The position numbers were made by a program, and so were the translations under genes. From positions 496,001-560,000 of the forward strand of contig JAUIRK010000643.1 in the NCBI GenBank assembly GCA_030549495.1: 64,000 bases of DNA, given 5' to 3'. This document shows positions 35,730 to 46,453 of this stretch, piece after piece (position 1 is the first letter of the stretch; every line of letters begins with the position of its first letter). The DNA is from Nectonema munidae (taxonomy: Eukaryota; Nematomorpha; Nectonematoida; Nectonematidae). The notes beneath the pieces are model-generated. The model saw nothing but the letters and a program-made list of their open reading frames with translations. It was not told the origin of the DNA and made no database searches.

Positions 35730-36125
35730 GATTGCGTGACTCCCTTCTACAAGTTAAAACGCTCCATGTTCAGGACGATGTCGTGACAAGGCGAGTAAGA
35801 CCGCCTTCAAATAAGCCGAGTTACTGCTGCCTTGCAGTTAGTCAAATTAGACAAAGTCTAGGTACGCCGTAGCTTACAATTACGGGGTGGAAGAGAACTG
35901 GAGACCTCACCACGTAAAATCTCCAAGAATAACCATGGTAAACTAAAAGCGCTCCATGGTTGCCCAAGTCCACATGGATACGGCACTTTGATATCATTGC
36001 TGCTACGAAAGTGTAACAAAATTCAATACTTTTCCCTGAGAGTATTTTAATTTTTTTTCCTCTGTAATGAACTGATTGATTACACTAATGAGATAGTGTA
36101 ATCAAGGAGCTAACAACAACAACAT
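35730..36125. repeat. SINE-like dispersed repeat with AAC tail
   Basis: A GC-richer block (TGCCTTGCAGTTAG, TTACGGGGTGGAAGAGAACTG, GCTCCATGGTTGCCC) ends in AGCTAACAACAACAACATC at about 36108-36125 and then a short TATC run. The abrupt base-composition change and short-unit tail suggest a retroposed SINE. No internal promoter was clearly identified. Confidence 0.4.
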
Positions 36126-37499
36126 CTATATCTATCTATCTATAGTATGTATATAAACGTGCGTCTTTGTGCGCTTTTTGCCATTGATTATTTCATTGTA
36201 TCTTTGTTTATTATGAACACATTTTAATAAATGTAATGTTCAGAGTACATGACTATTATTTGTATTACACACGCCTTTTCGTAGTGGTTTATTTATAAGC
36301 TGCAAACGAAGCGGGCTAGATTTTGCTATTTAGATGCGCCGATGCGATGATGATGAAGAGGATTGTGATGAATGGATGATGTTTAGTTTGAAAATGATAA
36401 TGATCATGGAAGAGAAAGAAGAGGATGATGGTTAATCGTTAAGAGATGAGAGTAATGATGATAAGTAGTCCCCTTTCCAGAATCTCAATAAAAAAGTTTA
36501 ATTAAGTATTGATTTTATGATTATTATCATTGATCAATTATTATCTCCGTGTAGTCTTTAAGTTTATCTTGGTTAGAAAGAAGCCAGACACATGTCCCAC
36601 AATCAAGTCAAAATTAAGGAAAAAATGAAAATAATCTTTTGCAAACTTTTACAAGATTAAACAGTAAGTTCTACACTATTTATACAAACCTTAATGATTA
36701 TACTTATTGTAAAAAATGATTTAAACAACTTTAAATAGATTTTACAAAGAAGTTTTTTAAAAATGTGAAAATGTTAAAAAAAATATTTAAAAATGTGTTT
36801 TGTACGCGAGTCATTTCATACCTAATTTGGACTTTTAGTCACCAGTTTTTTAAACTTTTGAGTATCGAAATCGATCAAAAATCAATGTGACAATTAGGCC
36901 TTTCCTTACTCATTATTGTAAAGTCACATTTGTTAAACGTTAATATTCTTGCTGTTGTGAATCAAACATTTTGTACTAAGATTTAGGCCAGTACAATTTA
37001 CTTATCAAGGGCGTAAATATTAAGTGGCCTGATCCCCACACAATCCACCCCCTCCCCCCCCCCTCCACCGTCTTTTTTTTTTTCTGCCCCCCCCCCCCTC
37101 CGACATATAAATTGATAAAATGTATATATTTTGAAATTGAAATTGTTTTTAATGTTTTGATAAAATTTTATGTATTCAGTTTCGTTAAATAAGCTTAGAG
37201 AATGTAATCAAGACGTATTTCTTGGGAATTGAAGCCTACAAATGAACATTTTTTAAACATCAATAAAATCAGGTAGAAATGCTCTATTTCACTGAACTGG
37301 AAAGTCAAAGAATTTATTTTAGAGAGTGAATTTCTTGATCAAAAGCCAAAGTATTTTCATGATTTTCTTAAATCCATTTTTAAAATAGAAGAACGCTTAA
37401 ATATAATTTATGAAGTTTATGCAGCTGAATTATTCATTATTTCCTCATATATGAAAAGTCGTTTTAAAAATGTTTCGAATAATAGTACGCTACAGAGCT

Positions 37500-38760
37500 T
37501 CAATTAGTGAAGAAGTAATGGAATCTCAATGACTGCATATACAACGGTTAATAAGGTCAAATAAAAGGTTAAATCGTCGACAGAAGACAATAACCAGCTG
37601 GTTAAAGCAACTAAATTCCAATAATTAAATAATAAATATTTTCGAATTTTCAAATGAGGTAACCTTAACAATGAATGAAAGTAAAACTATTAACGTTCTT
37701 TACTTGGATTTCCAAAAAGCTTTTGATTGGGTTCCTCATAATAGGCATGTTCTAAAGTTAAAATCTTTTGGAATTGATGGCAAGCTTTTATCTTGGCTCA
37801 AAGATTATATTTTGAATATAAAACCCGTAGTCTGTTTGAATGGAATAACATCAAATAGTTGTCAAATTATCAGTGGAATACCACAGGGTTCTGTGATAAG
37901 ACCATTGTTTTTTACAATTTTCATCAACTATGTTACTTTCGACTTGATTTCATATGTAAAAGTTTTTGCTAATGACATCAAGTTGTTTAATTACTCGGAA
38001 AAAATTCAAATGCATCGTTACAGAACGATTTATATTGTTTATATTAATGGTCTATAAAATGGGACTTGAGCTTCAACTTATCCAAGTGCCAGCATCTTCA
38101 AATTGGAAAACCAAATTCTGATCAATTCTTTTTAGGTGGTGTGACATTGTCTAAAGTTAATGAACAAGACTTGGGTTTAATTATCCACTCAAAGCTGAAT
38201 TTTAATCTCCATGTTTCAAAAGTTGTAAAAAAGGCATACTCAACGATACATATGTTGAAAAATACTTTTGTAATATCAAACACTGAAATTGCTGTGTCAA
38301 GAAAATTGAAAAAGTTCAAAAAAAACTTCACAAAAAGTTTACCTACTATGAGAAATTTTCCTTATTCCGAAAGATTGAAAGTTTTGAACTTACCTTCACT
38401 TAAATTATAGAATAAAGAGAAATGAAATGATTACTATTTTTAACATTGTAAAGAAAAATATGATAATAAAAGAAGATGTCCTGCCTGGTTTTTTAACAAA
38501 AAATTTTAGATCGCATTGCTTCCAATTTAAAGCTGAAAGTTTCCAGAACAAGTATCACCAAACATTTCTAATACAAAGAGCTTTTGAAGATTGGAATTCT
38601 TTGCCCAGTGAAGTTGTTAATTCTACTACGTTGAATGACTTTAAAAACAAACTGGATGCAGTTTGGCAGTCTAGGAGATTGTATTATTTTGCTTAATTTC
38701 AAGATGCAAATCTTACAGGAATTAGTCTCAATTTTGCTTTAATAAATATGTTCTGTTATG
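37500..38760 (+). pseudogene. 5'-truncated LINE (CR1/jockey-like) reverse transcriptase
   Basis: Plus strand. NVLYLDFQKAFDWVPHNRHV (motif A), ISGIPQGSVIRPLFFTIFIN (motif B) and KVFANDIKLFN (motif C) appear in order. The usual ADD of motif C is AND, so a catalytic Asp is lost. After frame breaks come DLGLIIHSKLNFNLHVSKV and a C-terminal region ending FEDWNSLPSEVVNSTTLNDF and KNKLDAVWQSR (to 38696). The 3' end has TTCTGTTATGTTATGTTAATG, a short tandem tail common in CR1-like LINEs. 5' truncated and inactive. Confidence 0.85.
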
Positions 38761-39179
38761 TTATGTTAATGATATTAGAAAAATAAAAGGTGTCGTTTGT
38801 TGTAAAGCTGATGTGTTTCCAATAGAAAATCTCTACAATTTATTGTTTATTGTAACTTTTAACTTTTGTTCTTTTAACACATTATTTTGTCATGATAGTT
38901 TGAAAGCAGTTGATAAATATAGTTCTCAGAGCTAAACTATATATAAACTGTTTATAACATTCCATACGTGAATTCAATTTTATCTTTATAAAGTATAAAA
39001 TATTCGCTAAACATTTTGTATTGATAATAATATACAAATATAGAGACTTTTTGGCTATTTACGAAAATACAACAACTTTACCTACAATATACCATTCTTC
39101 AGAGCTTAGAATTTTTCTAAAAAAACTTTTTCTCATTAAATTAAATTTGTTTCAAAATTTTTAAATCTTATATAAATGT

Positions 39180-39315
39180 GAGGGTACAATGACATGTGTT
39201 TATCTAGAAGCCACAGCTGCGTCCTTTGTGTCGAAATAGTCAACGAAGATTTGAAGCTGAATCGAATCCAAGGTCTTGTGATATCGGAACCAAGTGTCTA
39301 ACTAGCCTTATATAT
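39180..39315 (-). repeat. SINE copy, tRNA-like, minus orientation
   Basis: Related to 8146-8280 and 8690-8830: ATCGAATCCAAGGTCTTGTG (reverse complement holds a B-box-like GGATTCGAT) followed by GGAACCAAGTGTCTAACTAG. More than 30 kb from the other copies, so it is dispersed rather than tandem. Confidence 0.5.
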
Positions 39316-40087
39316 TATAGTATGCTATCATTTTTTCTCAGAACCAATCTCAGCTAAATTCTTATTCTTTAGGAATCCTAATTTGTGTCTAATCAGCAGG
39401 GCGTCTGAAAATCAAAAAAGTCCATTTTTGTCTACATCCATTTAAGCGTCTCATAACAAATTTATATCTATTTAGTTCATTTTTATAACTTTTTATTTTT
39501 ACAAAAATTAGATTTCATTTAAATTGGTTAAGTTTTTTTTCAGATAATTAAAAAAATATCCCTAAAGTCAAAAAAAGACTTTTTTAGGTCAAAAAATAAC
39601 GTTTTTTAAGGTAAAAAATTGAACTGCGCGTAAATGATTTTTTTGGTAATTAATTTTTTCATATCCGCAAAAAAAGATCTTAAGATTTCAGTTTTTTATT
39701 TTAATTTTTTTTCATATTTAGTTTTTGAAAATGATAAAAAACTGAAGTAAAGAAAAAAATAATTTTGACAAAAAAATAGAATTTGCAAAATAAGAGTTTG
39801 TTAATTCAATACAAATCAGAAAAAAGGTTATATTTGAATTATTATAGAAAAAGAGTGAATGAAGAAGAAAAAATTTTTAACATTTTGAATCAATAATAAC
39901 ATTTTTTTGCATAATAGCCCATGTTCTAGTTAGCAATTTTTTGACTCTTTCAAATATATACAATCAAGTTTTCGCAGTTTTTTTGCGATTCTTTACAAGA
40001 TTACTCTTTCTGGAGGGAAATAATAATCTTAAGCATATATTACCTTCATGAAATTTGATAATTGTGTTAAACTGTTTCTTAGGTAAA

Positions 40088-40128
40088 ATGAATGCCATAA
40101 ACAAAAGCACAAATGAAGGCGACATTAT
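40088..40128 (+). CDS. Gene 2, probable first coding exon (MNAINKSTNEGDI)
   Basis: A small exon after a possible acceptor (GTTTCTTAG, 40074-40082), with ATG at 40088 in AAAATGA context and donor AT|GTAAGC at 40129. It ends in phase 2 and joins the exon at 44405 in frame through an Ile codon. If the AG at 40081-40082 is a real acceptor, the exon has a short 5' UTR and an upstream non-coding exon exists. Assignment rests on phase and splice signals because the sequence is too short for homology. Confidence 0.45.
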
Positions 40129-40430
40129 GTAAGCATTTTTTCCATTTTCTAGATTTATTCATATATCATCTTTGTTTTTAATAAAATACAATGTCTTTTT
40201 TTTATCTTTTTTATTGTATGTATGAAATTTTTTTAGTACTGAAATTTATTCAATTTTATAAAACTAGTTAATTGACAGGTTTTCATCAACATAATTTTAA
40301 TTTCGTAACCAGACTAATATTTTACTAGTAATAGCCATAAAGCATTATTATTAATGTTATTTTTATGATCATTAATATTTCAATAACTCAAAAAAAAAGA
40401 TTTTTTTATACCAAATTGATTTTTATCTTA

Positions 40431-40520
40431 ATTTTTTGTGTAATTCTTTTATAATAAATTTTGAAAATTATAAACAGAAAAGTTCGCCCCCTCCCCTCAA
40501 ATTTTAAGGATCACCCCTGA
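40431..40520. repeat. Dispersed repeat pair member
   Basis: Counterpart of 32490-32585 (ATTCTTTTATAATA, GAAAATTATAAACAG, AGTTCGCCCCCTCCCCTC). Lies in the first intron of gene 2. Confidence 0.45.
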
Positions 40521-41389
40521 GCTAGATCCAAAAATTTCAGAATGTGTAAATCAATTTTTCATATGGATAAAAAGAATTATGAAATGGCTTTTCTAGATAA
40601 TCTCACATTTTATATGTAAAGATATTCATTTTTCTAGAAGAATCTTATTACAGTGCCTTTATATCAAGAAATAGTCTGTATCATACAAAGATGACTTAAG
40701 AATTAAATGTGTTAAAGGTTTGAACATAGGAAAAAATTATAAGATATATTTTGAAATGTAATTTGTTATACATTTAATGTGTTTATTGAAAGATAAAAGG
40801 AAATCTATAAGCATGAGCAGTATTGAATTAGGTACTTTTTATGCTTTATCAAGTTTTTCCATAGTTGTGTTCTGATTGTGGTTTGCTGAGAAACTTGCAT
40901 GAAACCATATACAATGAAAAGGGTATAAGCGAATCCGGTTATAGTGAAGAGATTTTATCCATCCCTCAAAAAGTATTGCAAATTTTATTTAAATAAAGAA
41001 ATTTTTTAAAACGAAGAAATTTTTGGAGGAAAAAATTTTTTAACTGAAAAATATTTTTATGAGCTAAATTCTTGCAGGAAATTGACACAAGAATTTTTAG
41101 ACTTTTATGAAGTGTAGAAAACCGCGCAAGATTTCAAAGTGAAAGAATTGGGGCAATTGATAAAACTTAGCCTATTTTATGAAAGTGAAAGCTTTCAAAT
41201 TATTACCATGACTGATTCGTAATAATCTTGTCGCCTAGGATGCTAAGAAGCATCATTTTGATCATTTTTGAGAGGACAATATTTTTGACAAAGATGAAAA
41301 TGAGCTGAATGAATGTTACTATCAGAAAATTTAATCACTAAAATTGTAGTGAAAAAATTATAGATATTAGAAAATTATAAATTCTTCTT

Positions 41390-41520
41390 TAGAAACTGCA
41401 TTATTTTCATCTGGTGGAAAAATACTTATATCTATTTCATTATTACATTCTAAATCATCCACAACATCTAAAGCCTGGAATAGATTTATCAATTTGCTGA
41501 AAAAATGTCGAACTATGAAA
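41390..41520 (-). pseudogene. Fragment resembling a piggyBac N-terminus
   Basis: The minus strand reads LINLFQALDVVDDLECNNEI, then DISIFPPDENNAVS. This acidic pattern with a PP(D/E) motif is common before the catalytic domain of PGBD-like piggyBac proteins. No catalytic domain is adjacent. Short, hence tentative. Confidence 0.4.
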
Positions 41521-41713
41521 AATAAACAGAGAAAAAGAATATATGTAACATATGTTACTACAAAACAAACCTTAATTTGGAAATAAAATTTTTACATAAT
41601 TCTTTACTTTGTATACTTGATTCGGATATGCAAATTTTGATTATAATAAACTAAAAGTAAATGTGTCCGAAAATTCATTATATCCCCCTTTCACAGTCAT
41701 TATCATAATAATA

Positions 41714-44211
41714 CAGTGGAGCCCGCTTATTGTCATACCCTCCGTGTATGAATAAATTATGACATAATCCGGGATATTCTAATATCCGGGCTTAGCTATT
41801 TTCATGATTATGGTGGTTATAACGATTTAACTGTGCGTGGTTATACATGTAGGGGCCTACACTAATAAGTGGCAACACGATGGTTAACAATTAAAACAAG
41901 TATTTATTACATTTTTCAGACATTATTATCACAATATACAAATAAAAGAATAAAAAATTTATTTAGTATCACTTTTTTCATACATTATTTATTAAAATGT
42001 ACAAATAAAAAATATATACACACGCATTGACAAGTAGGCCTAAACAATCCATCAGATAAGTTTTTTTTCATTTGAAGCTGTGGATCTGCGAATTGTCTAT
42101 TTAGATTTAAAAAAGTCTGTTATGCAGATGTTGCAACCGCCGTTTGCAGCTCACTTTCCAGAGTGTAGAAGGTGGTGAGATCGTAGCCGATGGCTTCCAG
42201 ATAGGCACGCACAGATGACAGGCCGTCGAGGGCAACATGGGCCTTTGGTGGTGGAGGCAGTTCAGCTGACTCATCGTCACTGTCAGCAGTGGGGCAGACA
42301 TCTGGCTGGCGTACTGTGTCACAGATGTCGTCATCTGTCAAGACCCCATGGCACTCAGCCTGGGAATCCACGTCCACGTAGGCCTGGAACTCTTCTGTTG
42401 TCATCCCATCTGGTGCTTGGTCCTGGTGGTCTGCAGTGGGAGCATCTGGAGCAGAGGGGATGCGGAAGCTGGCATGGGCAAAGCAGTTTGCCACACTGGA
42501 CTGTTTTACATCCTGCCATGCCACTTTCAACATGTGCATAGCATCCAGGACTGTAAACTTGCGGGCGAAGGTGCTGGCAGAGAACTCAGCTTCACCTGCG
42601 TCGATGTATGCAACAATCTTCTGGACCACCTTCTTCCTGTAGAGTGCCTTCAGGTTTCGGATGATCCACATGGCTGCATGATGGAGGTCGTGTTGGGCGG
42701 CAGGAAGAAGAGGCGAATTTGGGGAAGGTCATCTGCTGCATCCTTGGGGTGAGCCGAGCAGTTGTCGAGGACAAGGGCAATGTGCCGCCCCTGCCTGGCC
42801 ATGTCACGTTCAAAGTCTCTTAGCCAGTCTCGAAACAGGTTGTCAGTCATCCATGCGTTTTTATTGTTCATGTATGGGACTGGAAGCTGGGGGACTCCTC
42901 TAAAGCACCTGGCTTGGCACTTTTGCCAACCACCAGTAGAGGACGCTTGTCACTGCCGTCCATGTTGGCAGTGACGAGGGCGGTGAGACGCTCCTTAACC
43001 TTCTTGCTGCCGCTCAGCTTCTGTGCTGCATCTGCCAAGGTGCCGCCAGGTAGAGCACGGAAGTAGATTCCCGTCTCATCTGCGTTGTAGACGTCACAGG
43101 GTTCATACTTCTCAAGCAGCTCGGGTAGCACAGTTGAAAGCCATGTGTCTGCAGCTGAGATGTCAGCATCACTTCTCCCCATGTGCCTTTTTATATTTGA
43201 TCGAGAAACGGTCCTTCCAACGGCAGATCCAGGCATTGGTTGCCTTGAAATCGTCCTTTCCTAGGTTGGCAGCGAGCTGGTTGGCCTTCTCCTCCAGGAC
43301 TGCAGTGGTGATGGGACAGCCATGGGTACGGGCATCCACGAACCAGGTGTAAAGGGCCGTCTCGACGTCAGCTGCCTTGCCAGTTCGCATGCGGTTGCCG
43401 TTCTTGTTCTGCTCAGCATCTTGCAGGATCTGGGACTTCTTGCTGAGAATTTTTGAAATGGTGGACTGTGAAACACCATACGTTTTGGACAATTGAGTTT
43501 GTGATTGGCTAGATGACCACTTTATGATCTCCAGCTTCTGGGCAAGGGACAAGTCATTTCGCTTACGTTTAGCACTCATGATTAAAAACTGAAGAACTGA
43601 AGAATAGCTTAGCACAGTGTCCGTAACAATAGAGCAGATCGGCAAATGTTGTTTTGATTGGGAAGTTTATTTAAGATCAAAAGGATGCATCCTTTCAAGA
43701 CCTGTGTGTGCAGCTGTGTGTGCGTGTGCAGTGTGTGGGTGCATGTGCGAAGCTTCGTGATCACAATGTTGCTTTCGTGATCACATGTGATTTATCGACG
43801 CATTAACCTGTCAGAAGTCTCACCAAATGGTTAAAGCCAAATGATTTTTAACGGGAAAGTGCGACCATGCACGAACACTCATCATGGTGATGATTATCGA
43901 TAACATTGTCATGGTCATGGTTAATTAAGGGATTAGACTTTGATGTAACTTATTGGTGCATTACTGTTGGTTTAGTGATAAGATAGGAGTTCAAGTTGAT
44001 GAAAAAATGCGTGTATCGGCGCGATAATCCTGCAAAATGTTATTCTAAAAATTAATTTTGGCTAATTTTCTATGACAATAAACGGGAATATCTATGACAT
44101 TAAACGAGCAAATTTCTATGTTTTGTATAGGAAATGGTTTGGGATTTCAATATTTTATGACAATAAACGGGATATTCTATAAAACGGTATGATATTAAGT
44201 GGGCACTACTG
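41714..44211 (-). mobile_element. Tigger-type pogo transposon with TIRs and TA duplication
   Basis: The left end CAGTGGAGCCCGCTTATTG at 41714 and the reverse complement of the right end, CAGTAGTGCCCACTTAATA, form TIRs that continue with TCATACC on both sides. TA dinucleotides flank them at 41712-41713 and 44212-44213. The 2498-bp element sits in an intron of gene 2. Its coding part is strikingly GC-rich against AT-rich surroundings. Confidence 0.92.
42120..43579 (-). pseudogene. Tigger transposase, frameshifted
   Basis: Begins at ATG 43579 (MSAKRKRNDLSLAQKLEI) with a CENP-B-type N-terminal HTH (TQLSKTYGVSQSTISKIL). A second DNA-binding region (KATNAWICRWKDRFSIKYK) is followed by a frame break near 43175. 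DVYNADETGIYFRALPG carries the first catalytic Asp. A second break lies near 42905. HIALVLDNCSAHP holds the second Asp, then PPNTTSIMQPC. There a third break occurs, where a small deletion of about 8 nt removes the expected D-Q-G third acidic residue before IIRNLKALYRKKVV. The C-terminus is acidic and ends near 42120. The low number of lesions suggests a fairly young insertion. Antisense open frames here are composition shadows. Confidence 0.9.
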
Positions 44212-44404
44212 TAATAATAATATCAATAGTGTTGCAATGGGTCAAAAAATATGATTTTTATTAGAAATTTGATTTTATCTCAATTTTTGAATTGTATGTT
44301 TTATCTTTGCCAATATAATGAATTCGCGCGTGATAACAAAAAATGTATCTCTTGGAAGTTTGTTATAACCAAATTATATTCTATGCTTTTATTTTTTGTT
44401 TTAG

Positions 44405-44571
44405 AACGAAAAAAGTTTATGAAAACTTCAAGAAAAAGCTTAAACGCCGAAGACGTAAAATTGACGAAATTAAGAAGATAATCACGGATAATGATTTCGC
44501 TAAAGTTAGCGACTCAGAAAAAGAAGAGAGTGACGAATCAGCAAGTACAATATTCAAATTGAATCCTTCCT
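44405..44571 (+). CDS. Gene 2 exon: cytoplasmic N-terminus before S1
   Basis: Follows a strong acceptor (TTTTATTTTTTGTTTTAG), starts in phase 2 and ends in phase 1 at donor T|GTATCT. It encodes TKKVYENFKKKLKRRRRKID, then an acidic SDSEKEESDESAS stretch and FKLNPS. The last residues correspond to the conserved short segment (x-I-D-P-like) just before S1 in CNG channels, and the join forms a Cys codon continuing into TFFILWLLL. Unspliced, the frame runs to a TGA at 44595, so intron retention would truncate the protein before the membrane domain. Confidence 0.75.
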
Positions 44572-44899
44572 GTATCTATGTGGCAGGGGGTCCATGAAAA
44601 TCTAATTTAACTGATTGATCTTGCAAACACACAACAAAGTCTTTACATTACCAAAATAATGGTCTTACATTGAAGATGGGTGGGGCACATCCCGCCCCTC
44701 CTTATTTTCTCTTTTATACGCATTAATCCTTCTTAACTTCTTCTGTCTACTGTTTAATCTTAAAAAAAGTTGACAATTCGTAGACTATATAGGTATGAGT
44801 TCAAAAATTTTTGCGAAGTAAAAAAATTTATAAAGTATACTTTATTAGGATTAAAAAGATACGTTTCAGGAAAAAGGATGCCCTATTTGCAGGATTTTA

Positions 44900-45199
44900 A
44901 TGCTGAATACGGAACTGAAGATTGATATTATTTTGTTTGCAGATGATATTGTTACTTTTGGCGAAAATTTACGCAGATTTTGCATATTTGCTTATAAGCT
45001 AATTTATACCATATTTTACTTAGACTTGAAAGAGGAATTTAAAGTTGAGAGTTTTACTTCCTACTTTAACTCAAGTCATGATATAGAAGAGGGTGTCGGA
45101 TTGTCTGCTAAATTCAAACACTTCTTCTCCTACATCGATACGAACAGTAAAAATCTTTTTTCTTTTTCCATTCTTCGATATAAATCTTTACAAGAATAA
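44900..45199 (+). pseudogene. Possible LINE reverse-transcriptase scrap
   Basis: An open stretch beginning LKIDIILFADDIVTFGENLR resembles RT motif C (FADD) and the residues around it. Nothing up- or downstream confirms it. It lies just left of the TATC array. Confidence 0.35.
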
Positions 45200-45216
45200 T
45201 ATAACGATATTAATGA

Positions 45217-45955
<739 letters not shown>

Positions 45956-46453
45956 AATAATAATAATAATAATAATAATAATTTATTCATTTACACAAGA
46001 GCAAAATTACATGAGGAATAAAGGACTTCATAAATTTATACACACATTCATTTAAATAAGAGAAAAAAAAAAGATAAATCTTTAGAAAACTGCAAATTTT
46101 CATCACCAGAATGACGAAAAAATTTATTCAATGAAGAGTTTGAAGGTTATATATATTCAATTCACTGAAGATCACTTTAGAGGAGAGAAGACAAAGGGAT
46201 AAAACTATCCATCGAGATGACTGGTCTCCAAAGTTTATACTACACATATTTTAAAAAAAAACAGAGGGAAAAAAAGACAGCAATAATGAAAATATTTTTT
46301 ACATATTGAGATTATTTAATATGTTACATATATATATATATATAATATGTATATACAGCCTAAAAATGATAAATAATATTTAATTTAATGTATTGTTATT
46401 ATATAAAATTTTATATTTGGATATATTTAAAGGAGAAGAAAAGTGTAGTGAAG

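Larger units (their letters stand above)
30470..40087. other. Intergenic region between gene 1 and gene 2
   Basis: About 9.6 kb without a supported host exon. It holds a hAT remnant, GAGTCG-type hexamer repeats, a short foldback MITE, a piggyBac remnant, a SINE-like repeat with an AAC tail, a GAT-rich stretch (about 36336-36470), C-rich low complexity (37040-37100), a LINE fragment and a tRNA-like SINE copy. Regulatory sequence of gene 2 probably lies toward the right end but was not recognised. Confidence 0.55.

Noticed and set aside
36336-36470. Acidic coding exon suggested by GATGATGA-type sequence
   Set aside because: Low-complexity GAT-rich tract without splice sites in a consistent frame.
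42215-43352. Several + strand and alternative-frame open reading frames of 60-130 codons
   Set aside because: Shadows of the GC-rich Tigger transposase on the minus strand.
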